Assembly (NCBI GenBank): GCA_910585595.1
Contig: CAJUET010000004.1
Span: 62,001 to 126,000 of the forward strand
Reading direction: 5' to 3'
Source of the DNA: an uncultured Christensenella sp.
Lineage (GTDB): Bacteria > Bacillota > Clostridia > Christensenellales > Borkfalkiaceae
Length of the DNA stretch: 64,000 nucleotides
Below are positions 16,934-25,584 of the stretch, piece after piece. The notes under the pieces were generated by a model. That model did not search any database and was not told the DNA's origin. It was given only the letters and a program-made list of their open reading frames with translations. The first letter of the stretch is position 1, and every line of letters begins with the position of its first letter. A program made the position numbers and the translations under genes.

Positions 16934-17917
16934 GTGCAAAATACACTCGCAATCATATCGTTAAAGCGCATTCGCGAGAATGCGAAACTCCTGAAAAGGG
17001 CGGCGGGTACGCCGCTCATTGCCGTTGTGAAAGACGACGCGTACGGTCACGGCGGAGAGCGCGTGGCGCATTCTCTTCACGGGATCGCCGACGCTTTCGC
17101 AGTTTCGACCGTGGACGAGGGCGCCGCTTTAAGGTGCGCGGGCGTGGAGGAGGATATCCTCGTTTTAACGCCGCCGCTTGACAGGGAAGAGGTGCTTCGC
17201 ATTTCATCGTATGACCTTATTGCGCCGATCACTTCCTTTTTCGTGCTTAAAACGGCGCTTGCGGCGGCAACAGACACGCCTCTTCGCGTGCATATTGCGG
17301 TAAACACGGGTATGAACCGCTACGGTTTTCAGCCCCGCCGCATTGCCGAAGTTTTGAAAAAGATAAACGCTTTTTCCGTGGAGGGAGTGTTTTCCCATTT
17401 GTATGCGCCTGCGTCTGTATCGCATTTGAACGCGCAGATAAAGCTTTTTCAAGAGGCAGTGGAAAAGGTAAAAGCGGTCTATCCGAACGCGAAGAGCCAC
17501 TTGGCGGCAACGGGCGGGATCTTCGCCGGAGTCAAGTCGGATATGGTTCGCACGGGGATCGCCCTTTACGGATACTCCCCCGAAGGATTTGCGGTTGCAG
17601 GGATCAAGCCCGCCATGAAGATCTATGCGAGCATTGCGCACAGCGGCAGGACGATGGGAAACGGCTTCGGATACGGGATCGAAGAAAACGTACCCGAACG
17701 GGCGCATACGCTTCGGCTCGGTTACGGAGACGGCTTTTTCCGCGACGGCGGGAAGCGGTGTATGGACGCTACGGTTGAAAGCGGATACGCGAGAACAGGC
17801 ACGAGAAAGCTCGTATTAAAGGACGTTTCGGAGTATGCGAAGATTCATAACACCACGGAGTACGAAGCGCTTGTGAACGTTTCGAGAAAAGCGGAAAAGA
17901 GATATGACGAATCATGA
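16934..17917 (+). CDS. alr: Alanine racemase, shortened and divergent
   Basis: Fold-type III PLP enzyme. The catalytic Lys is K33 in AVVKDDAYGHG, where most family members have K-A-N-A-Y-G-H-G. Substrate-side landmarks are present: HIAVNTGMNRYGF, HSGRTMGNGFGYG, the catalytic-Tyr loop LGYGDGF, RCMDATV and NTTEYEALVNVSRK. The total of 327 residues is 40-50 shorter than usual; the loss is in the C-terminal beta domain between the Tyr loop and the CMD motif and after it. It starts at GTG with a weak SD and overlaps the folate gene by 14 bases. Racemase activity is likely but another amino acid or a dead enzyme cannot be excluded. Confidence 0.82.
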   Translation: MQNTLAIISLKRIRENAKLLKRAAGTPLIAVVKDDAYGHGGERVAHSLHGIADAFAVSTVDEGAALRCAGVEEDILVLTPPLDREEVLRISSYDLIAPITSFFVLKTALAAATDTPLRVHIAVNTGMNRYGFQPRRIAEVLKKINAFSVEGVFSHLYAPASVSHLNAQIKLFQEAVEKVKAVYPNAKSHLAATGGIFAGVKSDMVRTGIALYGYSPEGFAVAGIKPAMKIYASIAHSGRTMGNGFGYGIEENVPERAHTLRLGYGDGFFRDGGKRCMDATVESGYARTGTRKLVLKDVSEYAKIHNTTEYEALVNVSRKAEKRYDES

Positions 17918-18434
17918 TAAACAGTTGCTTCGGGCGCAGTTCAAAGTGCTGCGGAAGGGGATAAAATCGCACGGGAAAGACGACGCGATCTTAGAGAACT
18001 TTCTCCGTTCGCCCTTTTTTGAAAGGACAAGTTTTTTCGTCTACCGTTCCGTAGGTTCGGAAGTTGACACATTAAACGTGATCGATGCACTTTTAAACGC
18101 AGGCAAAACGGTGTTGCTGCCGCGAATCGAAAACGGCGAAATGCTTTCCGTTCCCTATTCTGAGGACTCGGAAACCGTTTTAGGGATCCCGCAGCCGAAA
18201 TCGGGAAAGGACTGTTCTGCGGAAGTGATTTTAACGCCTCTTCTGGCGTTCGATAGCGAGGGATTCCGCCTCGGCTACGGGGGCGGATATTACGATAAGT
18301 ATTTTGCAAAACACGGGGGCTTACGCGTGGGACTTGCCTACGGCGGACAAGCTGCGGGCTCGCTTCCGAGAAATGAATTCGACGTGCCGCTTCATGCAGT
18401 GATCACGGAGGCGGGCGTGCGGCAATTTACTTGA
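17904..18434 (+). CDS. 5-formyltetrahydrofolate cyclo-ligase
   Basis: Converts 5-formyl-THF to 5,10-methenyl-THF with ATP. 176 residues. N-terminal K/R-rich helix, then SFFVYRSVGSEVDT, VILTPLLAFDSEGFRLGYGG with the glycine-rich GYGGGYYDKY substrate loop near residue 131, and FDVPLHAVIT near the end. Overlaps the racemase gene. Confidence 0.93.
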   Translation: MTNHDKQLLRAQFKVLRKGIKSHGKDDAILENFLRSPFFERTSFFVYRSVGSEVDTLNVIDALLNAGKTVLLPRIENGEMLSVPYSEDSETVLGIPQPKSGKDCSAEVILTPLLAFDSEGFRLGYGGGYYDKYFAKHGGLRVGLAYGGQAAGSLPRNEFDVPLHAVITEAGVRQFT

Positions 18435-18460
18435 CAGATACAAGGCTTGTAATTTATAAT
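18431..18460 (+). promoter_or_regulatory. Promoter before the membrane-protein/rsmD/coaD run
   Basis: TTGACA (18431-18436), 18 bases, TATAAT (18455-18460). It overlaps the last codons of the folate gene and lies 20 bases before the next ATG. Confidence 0.8.
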
Positions 18461-18480
18461 ACGGGGGAAAGAGGGGCTCT

Positions 18481-19221
18481 ATGGGAAAAAAAGTGCTCGG
18501 CGAAAACAGAATGAACGATACGAAGGCGCGGCGTTTTTGGCGCATACAGCGGGAGTGTTGGCGGCGTATGGCGACGCCCTATGTGATGTACTTGTTTATG
18601 AGTATGCTTCTCTTGGCGACGCAGGCGATCGAAAATATCGACTGGCTCAGATATTTTTTGGGCACGCTCTGTATTTTGATAGGCATGGCGTTCAATGCGC
18701 ACCTTGCCTACGGCACGGGCGTTACGCACTACGACGCTTTTTTGACAGGTTGTATTCATCGCAGAAATATCGAACAGGGAATCGTATCGGGCGGGGATCA
18801 CCGTCCCGAACGCGAATATGCGGTTTGGAAGGGTTTTTATATCGGATTTTTGATCGGCGTTCCCGTAATTCTTTTTGCGGGGCTCTCCTGTATCCCCGGG
18901 GCGGTCGTCAATAACTTCGGAAGATTCTTCCTCGTCATGTTCGCGGGCTTTGCGATTGTGCCCGTAAGTTGGATATTCGGCGGCTTTAAAGGGGGTGTGA
19001 GCGCGGGCGCTTATGCTTGGTCGATTTTGTTCATTCTGATTCCCATTATCGTTACGGGCGTGTTTTATATCATCGGCGCACACGTGGAAAAGCGGCGCAA
19101 GCAAGTCATCGAAATGCGACGGGAAGAGGCGCAGGAAGCGATGAATGCGCCTAAGGTATACCGCGAGCAGACGGAAGAACAAAAACGCAAGACGTTGCAG
19201 TCTAAAAAGAAGAAAAAATAA
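18481..19221 (+). CDS. Membrane protein of unknown function
   Basis: 246 residues, not assigned to a family. A basic N-terminus (RFWRIQRECWRRM), two hydrophobic segments (about 38-55 and 58-80), two more near 120-140 and 150-165 and one at 180-200, then a highly charged Lys/Arg/Glu tail ending in a run of lysines. So five probable transmembrane helices with a cytoplasmic basic tail. It has its own promoter and overlaps rsmD by one base. Confidence 0.75.
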   Translation: MGKKVLGENRMNDTKARRFWRIQRECWRRMATPYVMYLFMSMLLLATQAIENIDWLRYFLGTLCILIGMAFNAHLAYGTGVTHYDAFLTGCIHRRNIEQGIVSGGDHRPEREYAVWKGFYIGFLIGVPVILFAGLSCIPGAVVNNFGRFFLVMFAGFAIVPVSWIFGGFKGGVSAGAYAWSILFILIPIIVTGVFYIIGAHVEKRRKQVIEMRREEAQEAMNAPKVYREQTEEQKRKTLQSKKKKK

Positions 19222-19745
19222 TGCGGATCATAGCGGGAAAACATCGGGGCAGAGCGCTTGTTTCCTTTCGGGGCGATCATATCCGTCCTACGCCCGACAG
19301 GGTGAAGGAGTCGCTGTTTCAAATTTTGTCCCTTAAAATTACGGGTGCGCGCGTGCTCGACCTGTTTGCGGGGAGCGGGGCTCTGGGACTCGAATGCCTT
19401 TCCCGCGGCGCGGGCGAGGTGATTTTTAACGATTCTTCGCGCGAGAGCATATCGGTTCTGGAAAAGAATCTTCGGCTTGCGGGCGAAAACGCAAGGGTGT
19501 ACAACCTTGATTTCCGCACTTGCCTGAACCGTGCGGAGGGGCGATTCGATTTGATTTTATGCGATCCGCCCTATCAGGAAAACTATTTAAAAGAAATACT
19601 CGATACTATAAGCGCGAGAGATCTTTTAAACGAGGGCGGGATTGTCGTTTACGAGAGCGAACGGGAAGAATCGGGTGCAGAAGGTTGGAGCCTTGCGGAT
19701 CGCCGCAGATACGGCAGAACGAATATAACAATGTGGCAATTATGA
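19221..19745 (+). CDS. rsmD: 16S rRNA (guanine(966)-N(2))-methyltransferase
   Basis: 174 residues. Begins MRIIAGKHRGRALVSF, with RPTPDRVKESLFQIL, SAM motif VLDLFAGSGALGLECLSRG near residue 47 and catalytic ILCDPPYQE near 113. rsmD-coaD is the same pair as ylbH-ylbI in Bacillus. Its end overlaps the coaD start (ATGA). Confidence 0.96.
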   Translation: MRIIAGKHRGRALVSFRGDHIRPTPDRVKESLFQILSLKITGARVLDLFAGSGALGLECLSRGAGEVIFNDSSRESISVLEKNLRLAGENARVYNLDFRTCLNRAEGRFDLILCDPPYQENYLKEILDTISARDLLNEGGIVVYESEREESGAEGWSLADRRRYGRTNITMWQL

Positions 19746-20221
19746 AAAAATGTGTGTTTGCGGGAACGTTCGATCCCTTTACCGTCGGGCATGAGGATAC
19801 GGTCACAAAGTGTCTTGCGCTCTTCGACGAGGCGGTCGTGGCAGTCGCAGAAAATAAGAATAAGAGTTGTTTATTCCCGTTACGGGATCGGGCGGAAATG
19901 ATTTCTTCCGTGTACAGATGCGAGCCGCGCGTGCGCGTCGTGACATGGGGCGGCGCGATCGTCGATCTTCTCAAAAGGGAGAATACGCCGTTTTATGTAC
20001 GCGGGATCAGGAATTTCAGGGACTTTGATTACGAAACGGCGGACTTTTATGCAAGCCGTAAGCTTGATCCCGAGATGATTACGATCTACCTGCCCGCAGA
20101 GCAGGAACATTTGCATATCAGCTCGACGCTTGTAAAAAACAGTATTGCATTCGAAAAACCTTTCAAAGACTATCTGCCCAAGGCGGTTTTTGAGTATATT
20201 ACGGAGAAAAAGAATGTTTGA
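19742..20221 (+). CDS. coaD: Phosphopantetheine adenylyltransferase
   Basis: Penultimate step of coenzyme A synthesis: ATP plus 4'-phosphopantetheine to dephospho-CoA. 159 residues, normal. Nucleotidyltransferase motif GTFDPFTVGHED (family more often G-S-F-D-P) and ISSTLVKN near 127, plus YVRGIRNFRDFDYE. The ATG at 19742 overlaps the rsmD stop; an upstream in-frame extension lies inside rsmD and is not coding. Confidence 0.97.
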   Translation: MKKCVFAGTFDPFTVGHEDTVTKCLALFDEAVVAVAENKNKSCLFPLRDRAEMISSVYRCEPRVRVVTWGGAIVDLLKRENTPFYVRGIRNFRDFDYETADFYASRKLDPEMITIYLPAEQEHLHISSTLVKNSIAFEKPFKDYLPKAVFEYITEKKNV

Positions 20222-21239
20222 GAAACAAATTTTAATTCCTTCCGCGAGCGAACTGCATTCGTCTCAGCCGCTCTCCGAGGCATTGAAAAGAATAAAAGAG
20301 GAGCGCGACGGGCTTGTCCGCGACGTCATTTCGGGCGAAAGCGATAAACTTCTGATCATCGTCGGACCCTGTTCCGCGCACGAGAGCGCGCCCGTTTTGG
20401 AATATGTAAAGCGGCTCGGGAAACTCAGCGAGAAGGTCAAGGACAGGCTCGTGCTCGTTCCGCGTATTTATACGAATAAGCCGCGCACGCGGGGCGTTGG
20501 ATATAAGGGTATGTTTTTGCAGCCCGATCCCGAAAACAAAGAGGACATCGTAAAGGGGATCCGAACGATCCGCGAGCTTCATTTGCACGCCATTGCGGAG
20601 TCGGGGCTCACCGCTGCGGACGAAATGCTCTATCCCGAAAACTACTCTTATTTCGAGGACGTTTTATCCTACGTTGCCGTGGGGGCACGTTCGAGCGAAA
20701 ATCAGATGCACCGTCTTGTTTCGAGCGGTGCAGAAGTGCCTGTCGGGATCAAGAATCCTATGAGCGGAAGCATACCCGTTCTTTTGAATTCGATCTACGC
20801 TTCCCAACAGCCGCAGGTATTTAAATACGGAGAATGGCAGGTGGCGACAGGCGGAAACGAATACGCGCACGCCGTTTTAAGGGGCATGGTGGACTCCTAC
20901 GGGAACGATATTTCCAACTACCACTACGAAACGGTCATGCAGCTTTTTGAAGGCTATCAGCAGTCGCATATGCTCAAAAATCCCGCAGTCATTATCGACT
21001 CGAACCATTCCAATTCGGGCAAGCGGTTTCGCGAACAGATCCGTATCGTAAAAGAAGTTATGCAAAACAGAACTCTCGATGCAACCTTTAAAAATTTCGT
21101 CAAGGGCTTTATGATCGAAAGCTTCCTTGTAGAGGGCTGCCAAAAGCACAACGTCGTGTTCGGACAGTCGATCACGGACGCATGTCTTGGCTGGGAGGAC
21201 ACCGAACGCCTCATTCTTGATATTGCGGAGAAGGCGTGA
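20214..21239 (+). CDS. 3-deoxy-7-phosphoheptulonate synthase (class I, AroFGH type)
   Basis: First step of the shikimate pathway from PEP and erythrose 4-phosphate. 341 residues. Substrate motifs LLIIVGPCSAHES, PRIYTNKPRTRGVGYKG, GARSSENQMHR, IKNPMSGS and IIDSNHSNSGK are all present. This is the AroF/G/H form, less common in Bacillota than the AroA-beta type. The 8-base overlap with coaD and the pairing with prephenate dehydratase suggest one transcript. No leader peptide or T-box was seen. Confidence 0.95.
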   Translation: MFEKQILIPSASELHSSQPLSEALKRIKEERDGLVRDVISGESDKLLIIVGPCSAHESAPVLEYVKRLGKLSEKVKDRLVLVPRIYTNKPRTRGVGYKGMFLQPDPENKEDIVKGIRTIRELHLHAIAESGLTAADEMLYPENYSYFEDVLSYVAVGARSSENQMHRLVSSGAEVPVGIKNPMSGSIPVLLNSIYASQQPQVFKYGEWQVATGGNEYAHAVLRGMVDSYGNDISNYHYETVMQLFEGYQQSHMLKNPAVIIDSNHSNSGKRFREQIRIVKEVMQNRTLDATFKNFVKGFMIESFLVEGCQKHNVVFGQSITDACLGWEDTERLILDIAEKA

Positions 21240-22048
21240 TGAAAGTTTCGTGTTTAGGTCCAAAAGAAAGCTATTCTTCGCTTGCCGCGGATAAGCTTTG
21301 CAAAGGCGCCGAAAAACTGTACTGTTTGAGTTTTGCGGCAACGTTGAATCTTCTTTTAGAGGGGATTTCGGACGCGGCTGTGCTTCCCGTGGAAAACTGT
21401 ATCATGGGCAGCGTCGTACAGAATCTCGATTTGATTTCAACGGCGGAAAACGTGATGGGCGTAGGGGAATATTTTCTGCCCGTAGAGCACCGTCTCGTCA
21501 CAAGGGGAAAGATTCCCTATTCGAATATTCAGAGAGTGTGCTCGCACGTTCAGGCGCTCAGTCAGTGTTCCGAATTTATTGCGAATAATTTCCCCGCAGC
21601 AAAACTCATCTATACCCATTCCACGGCGGAGAGCCTGTCTATGCTCGACGGGCGCACGGCGGGGATCGTGGGGGCGCACGCGAAAGAAGGGGCGGACGGG
21701 CTTGTCTTTTCCGAAGAAAACATTGCGGATTCGAAGGAAAACTTTACCCGTTTTTTGCTCTTCAAACGCGGCAATATACCGCCGGAACATAGCGAATACG
21801 TCTATTTTTCCGCCGTCTGCAAAAGAGAAAAGTCAGGAGAACTGTGCAGGATATTGGAAATTTTTTCCCGCCGTTCGATCAACGTGACCCGCGTCGAAAG
21901 CAGACCCGTGCGCGACATCTTCGGGAACTACCGTTTCTTTATCGAATTCGCGGGCGACATCGGAAGCGAAAACGTAAAATCCGCACTCAAAGAGACGGAG
22001 GCGATCGCGGAGGATTTCAAACTCCTCGGCGCATACGGAGAGATTTAA
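21239..22048 (+). CDS. pheA: Prephenate dehydratase
   Basis: Converts prephenate to phenylpyruvate for phenylalanine synthesis. 269 residues. PDT domain with SAAVLPVENC-type segment (DAAVLPVENCIMGSV), the catalytic T-R-F in NFTRFLLF near 178, and a C-terminal ACT regulatory domain with VESRPVRDIFGNYRFF. The ACT domain suggests feedback by phenylalanine. Starts at ATG 21239 (or GTG 21236), overlapping the DAHP synthase stop. Converges on the ylbJ-like gene with a 4-base tail overlap. Confidence 0.95.
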   Translation: MKVSCLGPKESYSSLAADKLCKGAEKLYCLSFAATLNLLLEGISDAAVLPVENCIMGSVVQNLDLISTAENVMGVGEYFLPVEHRLVTRGKIPYSNIQRVCSHVQALSQCSEFIANNFPAAKLIYTHSTAESLSMLDGRTAGIVGAHAKEGADGLVFSEENIADSKENFTRFLLFKRGNIPPEHSEYVYFSAVCKREKSGELCRILEIFSRRSINVTRVESRPVRDIFGNYRFFIEFAGDIGSENVKSALKETEAIAEDFKLLGAYGEI

Positions 22049-22980
22049 AGAACGGCGGCGGACAAGCCGAGTGCGATGGGCGCGGCGACGCAACCCTGCA
22101 AGAACTTGACCGCCATAAAGGGGAACGTTTTTACACCTGCGCGGGAGAGAAAAACGGTCTGCTGAATGAGTACGCATCCGCCCCCGAAGGTTACGAGAAA
22201 GGCGGAGAGGGCGACGGAATAAATGCCTCCGATATCGGCGCATAGCTTACAGCCCGAAGTCATTTCGATGAGTCCCGTGACGGTCGCGCTCAAAAAGCCG
22301 TTTTCAAGTCCCGCCCAACCGAGCGCGTCGCGCAGAATTCCCGAAAAGGCGTAAAATATCGCGATTGCTCCGCCTACCGCAAGTACGGAAAGAACGGAGT
22401 CCGTCAAGGGATTTGAGTCGTTTTTGCCGAATGAAAGGGCGGGGACTTCTGCGGAAGCCGATTTTTTTACGGCGAAGCGCATTAAGAAGCAGACCAGATA
22501 CACTCCCGAAAGGTGTGAGGCAAATAATATCCAACCGAGCGCCGAACTTTGAAACATTCCCGCGCCGACCGCGCCCACCAAAAACATGGGACCGGACGTG
22601 GAGGAAAGGCAGGCAAGGCGAAAGGTCTCCTGTTTGCTTACCGCACCGAGAGAGAACAAATCATAGACGGTCCGTGCTCCTACGGGATAGCCGGACAGGG
22701 CGGAGAGTACCGCGCAAAGTCCGCCCGCGCCCGAAATGCGGAAGGCTTTTCTGGCAAGTGGTGAGAGCTTTTCCGCCGCTCGTTGAAAGGCTCTTTGGCG
22801 GGTCAGGACCGCTGTCAGAAACAGAAAGGGCAGGGTTGCCGGCATTACGCATACCGCAAAGAGCGTGGCGCCCTCCAACACCAAACCCGTGTATCGGGCG
22901 GGGAAGGCGAGGAAGCACGCCATGACGAGTGCGACGGTTATAGTCGTAACGTAAGGGAAGAATTTTTTTGCCTTTTGCAT
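22045..22980 (-). CDS. YlbJ-like integral membrane protein
   Basis: 311 residues, about eight transmembrane helices, nucleoside-recognition (Gate) fold. The segment SALSGYPVGARTVYDLFSLG followed by TSGPMFLVGAVG is the hallmark of the YlbJ sporulation membrane proteins. ylbJ follows ylbH-ylbI (rsmD-coaD) in Bacillus, and here it stands three genes past coaD on the other strand, which supports the assignment. The transported substrate is unknown. Shorter than Bacillus YlbJ by about 90 residues. Confidence 0.75.
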   Translation of the reverse strand: MQKAKKFFPYVTTITVALVMACFLAFPARYTGLVLEGATLFAVCVMPATLPFLFLTAVLTRQRAFQRAAEKLSPLARKAFRISGAGGLCAVLSALSGYPVGARTVYDLFSLGAVSKQETFRLACLSSTSGPMFLVGAVGAGMFQSSALGWILFASHLSGVYLVCFLMRFAVKKSASAEVPALSFGKNDSNPLTDSVLSVLAVGGAIAIFYAFSGILRDALGWAGLENGFLSATVTGLIEMTSGCKLCADIGGIYSVALSAFLVTFGGGCVLIQQTVFLSRAGVKTFPFMAVKFLQGCVAAPIALGLSAAVL

Positions 22981-23029
22981 AGTTCAAAATACGCAAGAAA
23001 AAATTCGTTTATGAATATTTGGTAAACTT

Positions 23030-24334
23030 ATGGACTTATTCGATTGGAACGGGAACGAGGAGAAAGCAAAACCGCTTGCCGAGCGTATGCGGGCAAACAC
23101 GCTTGACGAATTCGTAGGACAGAGCCACGTCGTCGCGGAGGGCTCGCTGTTGAGGCGCGCGGTTCAACTCGATCGGCTCGGCAGCTGTATCTTTTGGGGA
23201 CCTCCCGGTTGCGGAAAAACTACGCTTGCGAACGTTATCGCCGCGACTACGAACGGGGAGTTCGTCAAACTGAACGCCGTAAATTCCGGCGTTGCGGATG
23301 TAAAAAAAGCGGTCGAAAAGGCGCGGGAAAACTTAAAACTTTACAATAAGCGCACCTATCTGATGCTCGACGAGTGCCACCGTTTTAATAAAACGCAGTC
23401 CGATTCTCTGCTTCCCGCGATTGAACAGGGGACGATAATTTTTATCGGATCGACGACGGAAAATCCTTACGCCTCCATGACGCCCGCAATCGTTTCACGC
23501 TGCCGCGTGTTCGAATTTAAGGCGCTCTCGTCAAGCGATATTAAGGGGGCTCTTCTCAGGGCGCTCAAAGATAAACGGAAAGGGCTAGGAAGTTATCTCA
23601 TTGAAATCGATCCCGAAGCGCTCGACCATATTGCGGATACTGCGGCAGGGGATCTGAGAACGGCGTATAACGCTTTGGAATTGGCCGCTCTTACAACGTC
23701 TCCCGACGGCGACGGAAAAATACACGTCACGCTTGCCGATGCGGAACAATCCATTCAGCGTAAGGCGCTCTCCTATAACGAAGATCTGTATTACGATTTG
23801 CTTTCCGCATTCTGCAAATCTCTTCGCGGAAGCGATCCGAACGCCGCGCTCTATTACGCTATGCGGCTCATCGAGGGCGGGTGCGATCCGCTTCTCGTAT
23901 TCAGGCGGCTGATCGCGCACTCCGCAGAGGACGTTGGCATGAGCGATCCGAACGCGCTCGTGGTGGCTACAAGCGCCCTGACCGCTTTTCGGAACATGGG
24001 TTATCCCGAAGGGCTTCTGCCCCTTACGGAGGCGATTATCTACGTTTGCGCGGCAGAGAAGAGTAATTCCGTCGTTATGGCGATGGACGCGGCGCGCGAG
24101 GACGCGGTCAAGAACCGCGACGACAACGTGCCCGCACATCTGCGAGACAGTTCCTACGGTAGCCGTGCGCTGAAGGAGGCGAGCGGAAAATATAAATATC
24201 CGCACAGCTACGGTGGTTGGGTGGAGCAGCAGTATTTGCCCGATTCCTTAAAGGACAGGGTTTATTATAAACCGTCCGATCACGGTTACGAAGTAAAGGT
24301 CAAAGAGATTGAAAAAAGGAAACGCGGAAAATAA
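23030..24334 (+). CDS. rarA: Replication-associated recombination protein A
   Basis: AAA+ ATPase of the RarA/MgsA/WRNIP1 family acting at stalled replication forks. 434 residues. PLAERMRANTLDEFVGQSH at the N-terminus, Walker A FWGPPGCGKTTLANV near 50, Walker B LMLDECHRFNKTQ near 107, sensor GSTTENPYASM near 145, and the C-terminal MgsA tetramerisation domain ending near QQYLPDSLKDRVYYKP. Divergent from the ylbJ-like gene. Confidence 0.96.
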   Translation: MDLFDWNGNEEKAKPLAERMRANTLDEFVGQSHVVAEGSLLRRAVQLDRLGSCIFWGPPGCGKTTLANVIAATTNGEFVKLNAVNSGVADVKKAVEKARENLKLYNKRTYLMLDECHRFNKTQSDSLLPAIEQGTIIFIGSTTENPYASMTPAIVSRCRVFEFKALSSSDIKGALLRALKDKRKGLGSYLIEIDPEALDHIADTAAGDLRTAYNALELAALTTSPDGDGKIHVTLADAEQSIQRKALSYNEDLYYDLLSAFCKSLRGSDPNAALYYAMRLIEGGCDPLLVFRRLIAHSAEDVGMSDPNALVVATSALTAFRNMGYPEGLLPLTEAIIYVCAAEKSNSVVMAMDAAREDAVKNRDDNVPAHLRDSSYGSRALKEASGKYKYPHSYGGWVEQQYLPDSLKDRVYYKPSDHGYEVKVKEIEKRKRGK

Positions 24335-24391
24335 AAAAGAGTTTCCGTTTAAGGGTATCTGTTATAGGGATTTCCTTGTGGACAAAAAAAC

Positions 24392-24431
24392 AGCGCACTA
24401 TCTTCGTTTTCGAAGTATAGTGCGCTATACT
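24392..24431. terminator. Bidirectional terminator between rarA and the GNAT gene
   Basis: A 15-bp stem with one bulged base, AGCGCACTATCTTCG (24392-24406) with 24411-24426, TTTT loop. TACTTTTT follows on the plus strand and a run of seven T on the minus strand, so it can serve both converging genes. Confidence 0.85.
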
Positions 24432-24466
24432 TTTTCATTTTAACATTTGTAACAACAAATTGAAAT

Positions 24467-24934
24467 TTATATTGCATACTTCATAGGCGTGAACCGAATG
24501 CCGTCTATTTCCTGTTCTTCCGATAAAGGCACGAAACCCAAGTGCAGATAAAAGTTCTTCCCGTAAGGGGAAGAATTGAGCGTAATTTCTTTAACTTGCG
24601 GACTATTCTTCTTTACTTCCGACAACAAAAACTCAAAGATAGAAGTTGCAATACCCTTGCGATGATACTCGCTTTTCGTGAAAACCAAGTTAATATGCGA
24701 TTTGTTACGCATACCGATAATCCCAACCATTTTACCGTCATCAAATGCGGCATAAATCGGGCAAATTCCTTTTCTACACTTATCTATAAATTCGGCGTTT
24801 TCGATAATATCCTTTCTGAACGTTTCCACACCTTGCGGTTTATAATCGGGTGCTTCAAACTGCATAAACACTTCTAACGCAAGGGTAAGCGCATCGCTTA
24901 CTTCGTTAGGCTTTACCTGTCTGATAAAATACAT
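24467..24934 (-). CDS. GNAT-family N-acetyltransferase
   Basis: 155 residues. Acetyl-CoA-binding motif A at EYHRKGIATSIFEFLL (about 93-108), motif B near NSSPYGKNFYLHLGF. Closest in look to small GNATs annotated as acting on amines or antibiotics; substrate not predictable. SD GGAGAAG 3-9 bases before the ATG. Single gene with its own promoter, over which an operator-like dyad lies. Confidence 0.88.
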   Translation of the reverse strand: MYFIRQVKPNEVSDALTLALEVFMQFEAPDYKPQGVETFRKDIIENAEFIDKCRKGICPIYAAFDDGKMVGIIGMRNKSHINLVFTKSEYHRKGIATSIFEFLLSEVKKNSPQVKEITLNSSPYGKNFYLHLGFVPLSEEQEIDGIRFTPMKYAI

Positions 24935-24969
24935 AACTTCTCCACTAAATTACTGTTTATCGTACAATC

Positions 24970-24998
24970 ATTATAGTATGACCATACTAGAAAAGCAA
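24970..24998 (-). promoter_or_regulatory. GNAT gene promoter with embedded dyad operator
   Basis: On the minus strand TTGCTT (24993-24998), 17 bases, TATAAT (24970-24975). The spacer and the -10 box are covered by a perfect 7+2+7 palindrome TAGTATGACCATACTA (24974-24989), a likely repressor or activator site. Confidence 0.7.
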
Positions 24999-25023
24999 GG
25001 ACTGATTATCGTCCCTGCTTTAA
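24991..25023 (-). terminator. Terminator of the zinc-ribbon membrane protein gene
   Basis: AAGCAAGGAC (24993-25002) pairs with GTCCCTGCTT (25011-25020), one G-U pair; on the minus strand CTTTTCT follows. Its outer arm overlaps the -35 box of the GNAT promoter. Confidence 0.6.
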
Positions 25024-25068
25024 TCCCTATGAAATACACCGCTAAGCGGGAGAGCTGTTTTTGCGCGG

Positions 25069-25512
25069 TTAAATATACCACCACCATAAATTGAAAATAC
25101 CGAACATGAAGAGGAGGAAGAAAATCGCCATGGAAACCGAACTGATCACGATCCCTGCAATGGCAAGACCTTTTCCGCCTTCCTTCGTCTGATTGCATTG
25201 TTTCAATCCGATGATTGAGCAGATAAGACCTGCGATGGCAACGAAGAAGGAAAGAACAAAGCCTACGATTGCAAGCGTGTTCGTTTTGTTTACGGGTTGC
25301 TGTGCGTAATAGGGCTGTTGGGGAGTCGGCTGTTGATACTGCGCCTGCTGATAAGGTTGCTGATATGCGGGCGAGGGAGGAGTTGCGTCTTTGAAAAAAT
25401 CGTCCTTTTCGCCCTGCGGTGCGGGGATAGATGTTTCGCTTGTTTTTGTGCCGCATTTCGGGCAGAATTTAGCGTCGTCGTCAAGTTTGTTTCCGCAATT
25501 CTGACAAAACAT
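25069..25512 (-). CDS. Zinc-ribbon membrane protein with DUF4190-like C-terminus
   Basis: 147 residues. N-terminal zinc ribbon CQNCGNKL...CPKCGTK (3-22), a Gln/Pro/Tyr-rich linker (about 45-75: repeated QQP, YQQ units), then two transmembrane helices (78-100, 115-140) flanking a short loop QCNQTKEGGKG. This is the common zinc_ribbon_2 plus DUF4190 arrangement; function unknown. SD AGGAGA and a consensus promoter upstream. Confidence 0.8.
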   Translation of the reverse strand: MFCQNCGNKLDDDAKFCPKCGTKTSETSIPAPQGEKDDFFKDATPPSPAYQQPYQQAQYQQPTPQQPYYAQQPVNKTNTLAIVGFVLSFFVAIAGLICSIIGLKQCNQTKEGGKGLAIAGIVISSVSMAIFFLLFMFGIFNLWWWYI

Positions 25513-25548
25513 AATTTTTCTCCTATTTCATTTATTTCAAACACAAAT

Positions 25549-25577
25549 ATTATATGCGCTTATATTTGAGTTGTCAA
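25549..25577 (-). promoter_or_regulatory. Promoter of the zinc-ribbon membrane protein gene
   Basis: Minus strand TTGACA (25572-25577), 17 bases, TATAAT (25549-25554): full consensus. Confidence 0.9.
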
Positions 25578-25584
25578 GGTCTTT

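Noticed and set aside
19520..19741. In-frame extension upstream of coaD
   Set aside because: Lies inside rsmD; the family starts at MKKCVFAGTFDP.
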